This document shows, in pieces, positions 43,792-55,599 of a stretch of DNA of 64,000 nucleotides (position 1 is the stretch's first letter; the number at the start of each line of letters is the position of its first letter). A model generated the notes under the pieces. It saw only the letters and a program-made list of their open reading frames with translations, made no database searches and had not been told where the DNA came from. Made by a program: the position numbers and the translations under genes. The DNA is from Apodospora peruviana. Lineage: Eukaryota > Ascomycota > Sordariomycetes > Sordariales > Lasiosphaeriaceae. Location of the stretch: assembly GCA_033439685.1 (NCBI GenBank), contig JAUEDM010000004.1, forward strand, positions 3,658,001 through 3,722,000, written 5' to 3'.

Positions 43792-46061
43792 TCACGCCGT
43801 CCTCCTCCTCCTCAAATCTACATCCAAACCCGCGCCTAGTGACTGCGTCGGCACACCAATAAAGGCTACCTGTACCCCTTTCGCATCCAACTCCATCTCA
43901 GTAGTCGTCATCAGCCGCGGCCCACCTCCGCCACCATCACCATCATCAAAGAACAAATCCCTGTAGTACAGCAACGGCAAAATACTACTCTTCCAAACCA
44001 TCTCCCGCCTCGGCGCCGCCCTCCAGCTCTTCGTAATCATGTACCCCAGCACGCCGGCCTCGACAGTCAGCAGGACAGCAGGAAACAGCAGCCATCGCCA
44101 CTTGATCACGGTAACAGGCACGGTCCTATATGCGGTTCCAAACACTCTGTCTGTCGTCCCCGGCGCTCGGCCCGTCCCCAAGCGGAAACTGTTCGTCACG
44201 GCCGTCGCGAACGCCGCGAATCGGTCCAAGATCGATGCGAAAGTGGCATTCTTCTGCTCCCAGAACTGCGCGAGCCACCAGGCCTCGCCGCAGTCGATGT
44301 ACGGCCCCATGGACGGGTCCCACGCGCAGCTGCCGTTGAACAGCTCGCGACGGAAAAACTCGGACATCGGGACCGCAAAAGCCGAGATCCGGAAACGAAA
44401 AACGCAGCTCGCCGGCGCGGTGGTCATGCGCAGGTCCGACACCAGAACACCCTCCTCGCGCGAGTCTGAACCGACAAGCCTGAGCGGCACACCATTGGGC
44501 ACGTCGGACATGTTTGCCATAGTATAAACGGTGGTGTCGTTGACGCGGCAGGGGGACTGGATCGCCGTGAGTAGCCACCTGGAATCCATGGGCAGCGCCC
44601 TGCCGAGCTGCGCGTCGAAGTCGTGAATGCTTTTCGGGATGACGTCGAGCCAGGGGATGGAGTCCTCCACGCCAACACCGTCTGCCACACCATCGGCGTC
44701 AGCCGCAGCGGCGTTTCCGAGAGGTCCCCGTTGAGGATGTAGACCGAGTAGGTGCGGAGACACGGGTACAGCGAGCAAAGACACAGCAACGTGCTTGCCC
44801 GGGATCTGGTTCTCGGAGGGGCTGGTTGCGTTCTCGCCGAGGGTCATGGATAGAACTGTGACGTTGGCGAACGCCCAGCGGTATTCCGGTTTGTTCAAGT
44901 CGAGGCCGTCGATAGCGCCTTCAGCCCACGAGAGGTCGTAGCTGTCTGCGCTGATGCTCAGCATCCCTTGGCCGTTCCAGCCTGGCAGGGGCCAGCCAGA
45001 GGCGGGCCAGATCCTGAGACTGTTGGGGAGGGCGTAGTAGTATTCTTCTGCTGTTGTTCATTTGCTTACTCTCTTGACGAGGGACGAGACGTCGAAGCAG
45101 GTGCTGCAGAGCCCGACAGTCGCGTGCGTCGCTACATCCTGCCCAGGCTCGACGTCTCCAAGGGATTCGATGCTGGGGAAGGAGCAGTTTCCCGTCAGAC
45201 AGGCGCAGGCCGACGAGATATCGAACGCGTCGTTGCCGACACTGGCGAGGGTGCATGCCATCTCGCCCCGGAAGCGCGGTGGGAGGCTAGGCACGTCAGC
45301 AAAATACCGGTTACCGCCATAACTCCCATTCACGTAGGTGGACACAGGCAAGGAAGCTTGAACCTCGTCAGGGTCACCGACCGCAAATTCGTGTTCTGCC
45401 GTCTGAATCGACTGCTGCACAACGGTCCGACGGCGAACGACGCGATGACGACCAGCACAGCAAGCAATGTCGATGGACTGCGCCGCATCACGATCGGCAG
45501 GAGAGTTATCGCGCCCCAGATTCCGCAACTACCGCTGTCAAAGTCCTGCAGGTGGTGGAGGGAACGGCTGGCCGTGGGCGCGGAGCGGAATCAGCTCCAT
45601 TTGGCCTGGGAGATAATCTCGGCGGTGATGGCGACCAGGACGGCACAAAGGACTGTCGAGAGGGCAGCGGTGATGGTGTTGAGACCGATCGGTAGGCTCC
45701 AAGCGGATGATGGTCTACCGTTCTGTTGAAGGAGGATAATGAAGATGGTGACGACCAAGCTGATGCCGAGGACGAGGAGTGAGATTTCTTTTCGCCAGAA
45801 TCTTAACACGGGTGGCCGTTTGTTGGGAGCTCGCTGATGCGTCTCGATGGGTCGTGGACTCAAACTGGGAATTGGACTCCCGAAGCCGAAAGTTGAGCGT
45901 CCGGGCGAATGCGGTCGGCATTCATATTCATGGCCTGAGGGGCTGTCGCAGGCGAAATCGCAAGAGGTTTCGTCTCCTACGAACTTCACCGTTTTCGAGT
46001 CATCGTCGTATATACCGGGCTGTGGAGCGCTGTCAATCTTCCAAGAGTCACGAAGACTCAT
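43792..46061 (-). pseudogene. DUF3176 multi-pass membrane protein, disrupted
   Basis: The N-terminal part from Met 46061 carries the family hallmarks: FWRKEISLLVLGISLVVTIFIILL, LNTITAALSTVLCAVLVAITAEIISQAKWS. A TGA at 45591-45593 then stands where the family has Trp (K-W-x-W-F). The frame resumes as DFDSGSCGIWGAITLL, shifts near 45440, and runs through TCLASVGNDAFDISS with cysteine-rich segments to a second in-frame TGA at 45058-45060. It continues to the C-terminal membrane helix (WRWLLFPAVLLTVEAGVLGYMI) and the typical SWRAAPRREMVWKSSILPLLYY end. Two compensating shifts between about 44790 and 44690 hide CSLYPCLRTYSVYILNG, a conserved block. So at least two stops and three frameshifts break it. 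The function of DUF3176 proteins is unknown. Confidence 0.78.
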
Positions 46062-46602
46062 GTTCCGGTACTTGTCTGTGCTGGAGAGAAGAACAGAAAC
46101 CAGGGAGGCGAACCAGTACGATGGCCGTGTAGCTTTCGCGAGACGTGATGGCGCATATTGCGATACGTGACCAAAAAGGGGTGGATTGGCGCAACAATCC
46201 AAAGATTTCAAAAACGGCCAGAAAATGACGAGCCTGGGTTGTGTATCACGATGCTTACTGGCAAGGAAAAGTTGGTGCTATGGGACGCGTCTACACGCGT
46301 CGTGTGAACAGCTGGTGGCAGCTGACCGGCTGTTACTCACCCCAACGCTAACGTCATCCAATCTGACACAAACCTTCGAATCAAACCGCACATCAGACAG
46401 AGAGAGCACCAGGAGCACGCACAGATCTCAACTTACTTCAACCTCAGGAAGGGTTGAGATCAGTGACACTCACCTTTACATCCTGTCAACAGCAACCATT
46501 CAAGCCAACTTCAGTTAATTTCCTACCCAACATCACAAAACGGCCGGTGCACCCCTTTCCACCGATTTTAGTTAATTTCGGGTCCGGCATCAAAACACAA
46601 AG
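46062..46602. other. divergent intergenic region
   Basis: About 540 bp separating the broken DUF3176 gene from hnt3. It presumably contains the hnt3 promoter. Confidence 0.4.
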
Positions 46603-47688
46603 ATGGCGGAAATCGACCCCGATTGGGACCCTGAGCTGGCTGTCTTGTCAGAGAAAGAATACAAGGCAGCAAAAGCTACAGCAAAACCATCCTCCTCTTC
46701 CTCCTCCGGCAAGAAAGCTGCACCAGCAGCATCATCCTCCTCCTCTTCCTCCGCCAAAAGAGCAGTAGCACCATCACCACCGTCATATTCTTCCTCCGCC
46801 AGAAAGACAGCAGTAGCAGCGCCGTCATCCTCATCCTCCACACAAGCTGCTGCAGCAGCATCGTCCTCCTCCACGAAGAAGAGAAATGCCTTCGCGGAGC
46901 TCATGTCGCCAAAGGGCAAGTCAGCCAAACCTGCCGCCGCCGTCAGCCAGCCCTCGTCACGTCCAGCTGCAAACAACGAGTCCGAGACGACACAAACCAA
47001 GGGCAAGTTGGCCACGAAGAAGCCCGGAAACTGGAGGGGTGCTCTGCTCGAGTACATCGAGCACCCAGAGCGGTTTTCCGACGCCGTGCTGCGCGTCACC
47101 CCCAACACCGTCCTGATCAAGGACGCGTTTCCCAAGGCCATGGTCCACCTCCTCCTCCTTCCGCGCTCGAAGGCTCACTACGAGCTGCACCCGCACGAGG
47201 CCTTCGAGGACCCCGAGTTCCTCGTCATGATGAAGCGCGAGGCCGACAGCGCGGTCCATCTCGCCGCCGCCGAACTCCGCCGCCAGATCTCGTCGTTCTC
47301 CGAGACCGACAAGGCCCGAAACGAGGCCATCGACGCCGGGGTCCCGGTTGACGAGCTCCCCGCCGGCCGCAATTACTGCAAGGAGATCCGCGTCGGCGTT
47401 CACGCGCACCCGTCCATGGACCATCTGCACGTGCACATCATCTCGAGCGACATGGTCTCGGACCGGATGAAGCACCGCAAGCACTACAACAGCATGAACA
47501 CGCCCTTCTTCATCCCGTTGCTTGCCTATCCGCTGGCTGAGGACGACAAACGCCGCCAGACGTGGTACCAGAATGCCAACCTCCAGAGCGACCTCGTGTG
47601 CATGCGCTGCAGAAAGAACTTTGGCAATAAGTTTGCCGACCTCAAGCAGCACCTGGAAATCGAGCGTGATCTGTGGGTGGAGGAGTGA
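46603..47688 (+). CDS. hnt3: aprataxin-like DNA 5'-adenylate hydrolase (HIT + zinc finger)
   Basis: A single exon of 361 residues. After a low-complexity Ser/Ala N-terminal region (about 28-95) comes a short motif, RNAFAELMSPK. The catalytic HIT domain starts near residue 135 (NWRGALLEYIEHPERF, KDAFPKAMVHLLLLPR). The histidine triad is HPSMDHLHVHII with H274, H276 and H278. The C-terminal zinc finger has C333, C336, H350 and E354, exactly the C-C-H-E spacing of fungal Hnt3. The enzyme removes AMP from abortive ligation ends (5'-adenylated DNA) in the nucleus. Fungal members lack the FHA domain of human aprataxin, as here. Confidence 0.95.
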   Translation: MAEIDPDWDPELAVLSEKEYKAAKATAKPSSSSSSGKKAAPAASSSSSSSAKRAVAPSPPSYSSSARKTAVAAPSSSSSTQAAAAASSSSTKKRNAFAELMSPKGKSAKPAAAVSQPSSRPAANNESETTQTKGKLATKKPGNWRGALLEYIEHPERFSDAVLRVTPNTVLIKDAFPKAMVHLLLLPRSKAHYELHPHEAFEDPEFLVMMKREADSAVHLAAAELRRQISSFSETDKARNEAIDAGVPVDELPAGRNYCKEIRVGVHAHPSMDHLHVHIISSDMVSDRMKHRKHYNSMNTPFFIPLLAYPLAEDDKRRQTWYQNANLQSDLVCMRCRKNFGNKFADLKQHLEIERDLWVEE

Positions 47689-48390
47689 AATTTTTGGGGG
47701 GGGGGGGGGGGGACATTTTTACGACAAGAGGACATGGCGTTTTGGGGGCTGGGTTGGTGGCTATCATGGCCTGGAATTATGCATTGCCCATTGGGCTCGG
47801 ATTGCTTTGAAGGGGTCGGATCACAGGGTGGCTTTCAAAATACCAAGAGGCAGTTAAATTAATGAATGGGTATTTTCTCCGGCTCTGTACCTTGTCGAGT
47901 GATTGTTACCATGTATATAACCCAGCAACGGGCGGCTGGTCGTCATATGTCATCATGATAGCATATAATGGCAACGCACCGGACCCCCAGCCGGATTGTA
48001 TGTTTGCGCTTGAAACAGGGCATCGCTTTTGACTGATCAAACCTTATCTTGATACATGATATGGGGCTATCCTAGACCGCACAGTCCGCACTGCCTTTCC
48101 CCGCAAAAGGCGCCCTCTCCGTCGCGCGCACGAGTCGCATTCTTCAAGCTTGGAACCTTCCCAGCCTCCACCTACTGCCATCGATTGCGAGCGGTGATGA
48201 TGTCCGCGCCAACAAGCCTTGCAACCGTTGCAAATCTCCGCCGACTAACTAGCCCTAGGCAACATGACGGAAGGATAGTCCAACGAGAACAATGGCCGCA
48301 GGCGGAGGGATATAAGCTTGTTTTCGCACACCACAGTCCCGTCCTACCTCGTCTACCTAACCTCTCAACACCCGCTGTAAGTGGGCGTGA
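47689..48390. other. intergenic region
   Basis: About 700 bp between hnt3 and the esterase gene. It begins with a poly-G tract (listed separately) and contains nothing else recognised. Confidence 0.4.
47696..47712 (+). repeat. 17-nt poly-G homopolymer
   Basis: An uninterrupted run of 17 G that begins 8 bases after the hnt3 stop codon, so it would lie in the 3' untranslated region. It may form a G-quadruplex in RNA or DNA. Confidence 0.9.
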
Positions 48391-50173
48391 GTGAGGATGA
48401 AAGCCCCCTATTCCCTCCTCCTCTGCTACTGTGCAGCAGCCGCAGAGGGCCTGGTAACCCGCTCCCGCCTCCAACAGCAGCAACAACACGCGGCTCGCAC
48501 AAACAGCACCACATCCTCCCACGGTCCATCGGTGAAGATATCGCAAGGCACCGTCCACGGCAAGATCGCCAATTCCACCCCAAATGTCCGCCAATTCCTC
48601 GGCATCCCGTACGGCAAACCGCCGTTGGGCGACCTGCGCTTCGCCCCGCCCGAACCGGCTGGCCCTTTTGGGGATCTCAACGCGAAGCACTTACCTCCCA
48701 GTTGCATGCAGTACCTCTCAAAAAACCCGCCGTCGATCTACACCCAGGACATCAACGAGTATAACCTCCAAGGACTTAACAGCAGCAGTCATGCTATCAG
48801 CGAGGATTGCCTGACGCTGAGCATCTGGGCGCCTACCCTCGCGTCGTCAGATGACTCACACGAAGAAGATGATGACGAGAAGGAGGACGAGGCCGCCCTC
48901 CCGGTGGTCATGTTCATCTACGGCGGCGCTTTTGCCACAGGAGGCGAGGACGTCCCTTACCAAATCCCAGCGCAATGGGTCCAGCGGACACAGAGGCACA
49001 TAGTTGTGTCTTTTAACTACCGGGTCAACATCTTTGGGTTCCCCAACGCTGCTGGGCTTGACAACGGCAAACGAAATCTCGGTCTGTTGGACCAACGGCT
49101 CGCGGTGGAGTGGGTGCGCGACAATATTGCTGCGTTCGGCGGCGACCCGGCTCGCATAACGCTGTGGGGGCAGTCCGCCGGCGCGATTTCTGCTGGTTAC
49201 TACCAGTTCGCTTACCCGAGTGATCCGATCGTCCAGGGCGTGATCATGGACAGCGGGAACGAGCTGCTGACGAGTTCGCTGTTTATGGATCCTACGCACT
49301 CGAACTTTTCGTACGTAGCCGAACGGTTCGGGTGCGGGAGTATTGCTGGCGACAAGAAGATGGCGCCGGCGGATGAGCTGAGGTGTATGAGAGGCTCAAA
49401 CGTGAGTGCTCAAGCGATTGAGAATTTCATCCAGGGGCATGATCAGGCCCTGGAATTGCCATTTATTTTCTTCGCGCCGGAAGTGGATGATGTTACCGTC
49501 TTTTCGGACTATGATGACCGAGCGAAAAGGGGGCAGGTAGCCAAGATTGTGAGTCCCTCTTCTGAACTGTTTGTGGATGTTGGACGTGTGTTAATGATTG
49601 AGAAAAGCCGGCGATTCTGGGCAGCAACGCCCACGACGGCGTGGCTTTTGTGTGGCTCCAACCGAACGGGGTCAACGAGAGCGCCGCGGACGCAGTGACT
49701 CTCGGAGTCTTCTTCTGCACTGCCTTCAAGGCGGCTACGTACGTCACCTCAACCCTCCTCTCGATAACAGGAGCTAACGTGTGATGGCGGTTAGAAACCG
49801 TCTTGCGGCAGGCCTCCCGGTCTACCGCTACGAATACCAAGGTAACATCACCAGCGTCGCCCCTCAGGACTATCTAGGGGCGTACCACTCTTCAGAACTG
49901 CCTATGATCTTTGGCACGTTCGACAATTTTAGGTCACAGGACGACCTCACTGAAAACGGACGGCACGCGGCCGCGACGAGCCGCGCGATGCAGGATGCTT
50001 GGTTGGCATTCGCCACGTCTGGATCTGCCGGCATGTCTGCCGTGGACTGGTCTCGCTATGTGCCGGGTGGGAATGTCAGGATTTTTGGGTATGATGATGT
50101 CCCGGCGATGTCGGGGAGCTTGAAGAGTACTGAACAGTTGTGCTCGCGTACGTCGAATGATTTGGATAGGTGA
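48391..50173 (+). CDS. secreted type-B carboxylesterase/lipase
   Basis: Exons 48391-49548, 49608-49738 and 49795-50173 give 555 residues. A hydrophobic signal (APYSLLLCYCAAAAEGLV) follows the start; Met at 48397 is an alternative. Family landmarks are in order: GTVHGK, FLGIPYGKPPLGDLRFAPP, EDCLTLSIWAP, VVMFIYGGAFATGG, GLLDQRLAVEWVRDNIAAFGGDPARITLWGQSAGA with nucleophile S262, ILGSNAHDGVAF (acid residue candidate), and AYHSSELPMIFG with H461. It should hydrolyse carboxylic esters outside the cell. Between SIWAP and VVMF lies a D/E-rich insert (SSDDSHEEDDDEKEDEAA), uncommon in the family. Confidence 0.92.
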
Positions 50174-52162
50174 GCATCCTCTTCAGGGTCGCTACGGGTA
50201 CACTGATGGACGTGCCACTCTACCCCGAAACTGCCGTTCGTCTTTTTCTCCGTGGTATTTTGTTTTGAGTTGGGTTTGTTTGAGGTAGGCAAAAAGGTTG
50301 AATAAGGAGTGGATGTTTGCTGCTGTAGTGATCCACCGATTTCAGAATATAAAAACTAATACCCTGTTCAGCATAGGGCGCCGTCTCGGTCGCTGTGACT
50401 ATAATGCATGTGGAACTTGATGAGATGAGATATGGGGCGTCTTTGTCATTTGGATTTAAGATTTATGGGACGGCGTCTAGACTGGAAATCCTGCTTTGTG
50501 CGGATAGTATGATATGAATATTCCGTATATTATTCCCATAACAATCTGGGGCTTCGACAGGCTTCGACAGGCTGCCCTGTGTTAGGACAGCAATCACCTG
50601 CTTCCGTAGTACAAATAGAACCCCTTTTCAAAGATGGCTTGTCGGCACATCTAATTAACCCCGTTCGTACATGTACCTGCAGAAGCATCAATCATGTCGG
50701 CGGCAAAGCACATCTTCCTGTGTAACCTACTAATCTCGGATGTCTGTCTGTCAGGACCGAGCGCCAGGATGCAGTCAGGAACCATACATGCAAGTCAGAA
50801 GGTTGAACCTCCCGCAACAGATCGCGTTTATAGACATGTCCGGGCATACTTATCTTGCTCACCCGTCAGCAATCGGTCCGCCAAGAGACAACAAGACGAT
50901 CAAAAAAGAAACTTTTCTATAAGTCGCGGCAGGACTGACCCGGGATACATGCTAGGGCTGACCAACACTGCAGTTACAAAGAATCTACGGGTTATTAAGT
51001 GTGTCTTGATCAAGACTATTTTGTGTGAAAGGTGTTCCCGAAGACAGAGATATCGCCTCTTTCGGCAGACAAGAGTCGCAAGGGAACAGGCTCGGCATAA
51101 ATCCGAATACCGAAGGATGATATCATTATCAAGCGGTTCTGAATCTGAACATCACAAACCAAGCTATTGAATTTCCCCACCACAGAGCCAGAACAAGAGT
51201 AGTGGCTTGCTGGGGCCCCCTGGCTGTCAGTTGATCACCTGATACGGAGTACACTGACAAGAACGATGTGGTTTTTTGTGTCTGTCACCACTCGGCGGCC
51301 TTGGCGTCTTCGAAAATCCCCAAATGCTTCTTCTATTCCCTTCTTACAACATCAGAGCAAACTGCCAACTGGTCATGGAATGCGACCCACACATTCTCCA
51401 TGACCCCAGTTCCCCGACTTCCAAGAGAGGTGCGGCTGAGCATACCAAGATCGTAGCTCTCGGACAAACAAAAACCTCGCACTACGAGGGAGGGGTAGCA
51501 CCGATGATTGGTAGCTGAAAAACCGGTGAGCCTTGGCGGGTGGAAATGAATGGCGCTGCACTGGGCGGGTAGGTAGCATTTGCTGCAAGTCTAGTCGCGG
51601 TACGAGGTCGATCGACCCCTTTTTGTCGACAGCACCACTCACCACCACTCTGACCGGCCTACAGCCAGTGCACCTGTCACCTGTGCTCTGTACAGTAACG
51701 CTATTAATTATTGGCACACTATTCCGTGCTGTACCATTACATTCCTGGCCAACCTGCATCCAACATCCAAATGGGACTCTGGACAGACGATCCCCCGGCC
51801 AAGACGACCGTAATGGTGGCGCTGACGGGGGACCCTGCCAAGCACGTTTGGGCAGCGTGCATATGCATCTCAGATCATGGGGAATGCATTTGTTACGTAT
51901 TTTTGCTCTTCTCTCCAGCTTTCCGATGATGAGCCACGGCGTCTGCTCGACATTTCTGCTTGGGGCACGGACAGGAGAGCACGTCCATGGTGGATGCAGG
52001 TAGGCGGCCGTGGCAGAAGGGTGGAGATTGGGTGACTGGCGATGAGCACCTTACCAGTTGGTATATGTATGGGGAGGGAGAGCCCATCTTCAGTCTGATC
52101 GTCTCTCTGCTCTCCTCATCCCCCTTCCCCAGTCAGGACCCCTCATCACTCAGCAGCCCAAG
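50174..52162. other. intergenic region
   Basis: About 2 kb. It contains a short tandem duplication (GGCTTCGACA repeated) near 50553-50572 and a TACGGAGTA motif near 51243. No coding frame is supported. The region before 52163 is the presumed promoter of the WSC gene. Confidence 0.4.
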
Positions 52163-53419
52163 ATGCAGTTCAAGTCTCTCTCGGGCCTGCTCGCCGCCGC
52201 CGCGGTCACCTCGGCGTGTACGCTCCCTACAAGCACCATCTCCAACACCTTCGCCGGCCCCATCCGGGTCCAGGTCCAAAATGCCTCGTACCCTGCCGTC
52301 AACAATCTGTACATGAATCTGCTGGCGGCCGGCGGCGGCGACCAGCATCTGTTCGTCGGGCCGGTCGGCACGCCGACATACGATCTGGACCTGACCGCGG
52401 GCTCCATCGGCCACGGCGTGATCCACGCCGTCATTGGCGGAGAGGATTCCACGATCGACGACACCACCAAGATGTTCATGACGGAGCGAGGTGATCCCAG
52501 GGCCCTCTTCCAGCCGGTCTGGGCCTGCAACCCGGAGACGGACGCGGTGCAGATCAACCTAAACTTCGTTGGCAAGCAGAATGCTCCGCCTGGTGGCTGG
52601 ATCTGCGTCCGCCCGACCTTTGACGGTGCTCACGAGTTCCGCTACTACCCCCCAAACAACTCGAGTAAGTCGTTCTCTCAACCTTTTACAGGAGATATAG
52701 ATGTTAACACGCGCCGCACAGAGTTTGACCCCAACCGGTTCTGCATCAAGGTGCAGCTGGTTCTGGTTCCCCAGGGCACCACCACTGTCAGCACGGTCTC
52801 GACGACGTCTACTACCTCAACCACGTCGTCAAGCTCGTCAAGCACTTCGACCACCTTGACTACATCCACCACGTCTTCATCGTCAAGCAGCACGACCTCC
52901 ACCACGTCAACCAGTAGCAGCAGCTCCTCCTCGACCACATCCAGCAGCAGCAGCTCCTCGTCAACCAGCAGCACCTCGACCACCTCCTCAACATCGAGCA
53001 GCAGCTCCTCCTCAACAAGCAGCACAGGAACCCCAACACCCCTCCCGTACACCGACATGACCGCCAACGGCTTCCGCTTCATCGGCTGCGCGCCGGAAGA
53101 GCGCCGCGCCACCGACGGACCAGGACGTGTGCTCCCGAGCGCCCTCTACGCCGAGGACACAATGACCAACGAGAAGTGCATGGCCTTCTGCGCGACCCAC
53201 GGCTACGCCTACGCCGGCACCGAGTACCGTCGCGAGTGCTGGTGCGGCAACGGGCCCATCGCCCCCGGCCGCGTTCCGGGCACCACGCTCGCCAGCCTGG
53301 CGGGCTGCAACTTCAGCTGCATGGGCAACACGGCGCAGATCTGCGGCGGTGATTCGTGGTTGAGTCTGTATCAGAAGTGTCCAACGGGCGGGCCTTGCGT
53401 GAATAATGTTTTTACTTGA
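52163..53419 (+). CDS. secreted WSC-domain protein with Ser/Thr-rich linker
   Basis: Met at 52163 starts a signal peptide (MQFKSLSGLLAAAAVTSA). The first about 180 residues form a globular domain that I do not recognise (RVQVQNASYPAVNNLYMN, GGWICVRPTFDG). A linker of about 90 residues made almost entirely of S and T follows, suited to heavy O-mannosylation. The C-terminus is one WSC domain with eight or more cysteines (FIGCAPE, EKCMAFCATHGYAYAGTEY, ECWCGN, CNFSCMGNTAQICGGDSWLSLYQ). WSC domains bind wall polysaccharides. There is no GPI signal or membrane segment, so it is soluble or wall-bound. A 57-nt GT-AG intron (52665-52721) has a multiple-of-three length without a stop: 399 residues if spliced, 418 if retained. 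Confidence 0.88.
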   Translation: MQFKSLSGLLAAAAVTSACTLPTSTISNTFAGPIRVQVQNASYPAVNNLYMNLLAAGGGDQHLFVGPVGTPTYDLDLTAGSIGHGVIHAVIGGEDSTIDDTTKMFMTERGDPRALFQPVWACNPETDAVQINLNFVGKQNAPPGGWICVRPTFDGAHEFRYYPPNNSSKSFSQPFTGDIDVNTRRTEFDPNRFCIKVQLVLVPQGTTTVSTVSTTSTTSTTSSSSSSTSTTLTTSTTSSSSSSTTSTTSTSSSSSSSTTSSSSSSSSTSSTSTTSSTSSSSSSSTSSTGTPTPLPYTDMTANGFRFIGCAPEERRATDGPGRVLPSALYAEDTMTNEKCMAFCATHGYAYAGTEYRRECWCGNGPIAPGRVPGTTLASLAGCNFSCMGNTAQICGGDSWLSLYQKCPTGGPCVNNVFT

Positions 53420-54150
53420 TTGAGAGGACAAGAGGGAGACAGGAGTCAGGATGGACGTGGTGGAGGGTGGGAAGGGGGCTGGGGAAGGAGGGAGGGGATC
53501 CGGCAGAATATACGAGGCTGGGTCTGATAAGTCTAATAGTCTAACTGTCCTCCACGGTTGGGTGGAGGTGGTTAGCCTCGGATCAGCTGTATCTTAAATT
53601 CTAATTCATAATTCTGAGGGGGATGTTTCGAACCCTCTTCTGGGTCACGGAGCTCAAACCACTTGTCAGAGTCAAAGCAAAGATTCGGAGTTTCTAAGCC
53701 CATGGACATGGGCCGATGCCGCCTAACTTATTATTTGGGTGGCAAGAGTATACAAGCCGGAATATAACAACGCTTAATAACAGGGATTATTATACCACTA
53801 ACGTTATCAATAGTGCCAAGTAGTGTGGCAGTCATATGCCGCGACTTAAAGATCAGGTGGTTTAATTAAATTTCCGGACAAACCAGCATGCCAAGCCCAT
53901 GAAGTAGGTACCTTATGCTTCCTCTCCAGAACAACAGCATGGCTGTTTGTCATAAATAGTAACGGGTTTCAGCTACATAGAGATGATGAGACTATGATAA
54001 ATACCAGGTATATAGCGCTCCTAGCTTCCAAGTAAGCAATATAAATCTCAGACATCAACGGCTCTCAAGCCTGGTGACTCTAAATTACCTACCTAAGTTA
54101 CTGTATACAAGCTCTGGTCAGACATTTCACCCCAAAGACAGCCCTTGTCA
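53420..54150. other. AT-rich intergenic region
   Basis: About 730 bp that turns AT-rich after 53600. It may be decayed repeat DNA at the left edge of the 54-59 kb island. No genes were found. Confidence 0.4.
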
Positions 54151-55144
54151 ATAAGCACCTATGTCTGATAATGTGCCCGTCCTATGCATGTTTTTGGCCG
54201 AGCTTCCGCTGCTTATCACATCATCTGGCTTGAAATTCATCTGGCGAATCGCGTTTTGTGAGTCCCGTTCGACAGTTCCGAACATGGCTACCCCCTCGAC
54301 CCCGTTATTGTCGACTCTCTGTACACCGCCTAGGGCAGTCGTGCCTATACGCACTGTGAGGACAAGACAGAGAGTTTCCTTCTCTACGGGCGTCACTGGC
54401 CGCCGCTTCGCTTTTTGACGTATTGGCAGCCGAAGAACACCCTTGGAGGCGCTTGCATGCCTGCTAGCCTCCAGGCCTGACATTTTCCCTTAGATGGGGG
54501 CATTGCTACTGTTTGTTGACGGGTTTCGTCAATGTTTTCGGGGCGGATATTGCCATTGTTTTGGGTGGGCGCATCGCCACTGTTTTGATGATAGGTTTCG
54601 CCATCGTTTTGAGATGGCTGATCACCAGGTCCACCACCGTCCACCTCGCCGGGGATGGCCATGTTTCGGACGGATGTATCCACGTCCATAGGTGTGTTTG
54701 GGGGTTTGTCAGTGACCATAGGGTCTGACATGGTTTTTGTTCCTGGTTCCGCTGGGGAATCGGATGTGATATCGTCAAATTGCCTTCAATAGTGTTCTCG
54801 AATTTAATGTTGGCGAAGTTGATGTTGGTGTGTTGTAAAAGGTTAAGAAGGAGAGAGATTGCACGCAGTCGCGATCCAGAGGTTATCTGCATCAGTTGTT
54901 GCTGTAGTTGTTCCGGGTCGGCCGGCGGTGCGGCGGGAGCGGCTTGTCGGGGCGGTGCCGAACCAGCTACATTTGATCGATCTATCTGTCGATGGGAACA
55001 AATCGTTTTAAAATGGTGGGACACGCGATCCACCCACTCGACTAATTTCGATCGTCTGCTGCGACTGAGGTTCGAGGCGAATGCCGCTGGGATATTGTCT
55101 GGTTGGTGGAACTTGTGTATTTTCCTCCTCATACCTCTCGACAC
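54151..55144 (-). pseudogene. gene remnant of unknown family, frames shifted
   Basis: Three overlapping minus-strand frames each look protein-like for part of their length. They are RRKIHKFHQPDNIPAAFASN through PEQLQQQLMQITSGSRLRAISLLLNLLQ (from about 55130), then DITSDSPAEPGTKTMSDP through QPSQNDGETYHQNSGDAPTQNNG, then KAKRRPVTPVEKETLCLVLTVRIG through the stop at about 54151. The transitions near 54770 and 54485 have no good intron and look like single-base shifts. I recognise no domain. An expressed multi-exon gene with unusual introns is the alternative. Confidence 0.35.
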
Positions 55145-55599
55145 TTATAACTCTTATTCGGCCGTCCTAGTGAACCATCAACACATAATCACCGCAACCT
55201 TCTCGAGCTCAGACACGATCTTCAGTTTTGCTCCCACAGCTGAGTCTGTTGCCTTCACACTGTTGTTACTTCGATTCTCTGTGAAGATGGGTTTCTTTGA
55301 ATGGCTGGATCAACATTCTTCGGACGAGAAGCAACAGTCGGACCGCCACCGTCTTCAGCCTTTATGGTTTGTCTCTTCGTACGTCCATCGCCACATCATG
55401 ACAGCAAGAATTCTGAAATGCCCAGGGCAAGGCCAACTTCTGAAAAAAGGAAAAGGGTATCATTGACAAGACCCAAAAAAACCCCAAAAAATTCAATCCT
55501 CCCCCACCATTCCCCCTTCCCTCCCCTAGTCTCGTCGTCGTCGTCATCCCCTCTTACCCAACAGCAGAGCCCGACCTTCTCGCTCAGGAACTAGTACCA
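55145..55599. other. unassigned stretch within the island
   Basis: About 450 bp. A plus-strand phrase, KMGFFEWLDQHSSDEKQQSD, near 55290 looks protein-like but is isolated. Nothing else is supported. Confidence 0.3.
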
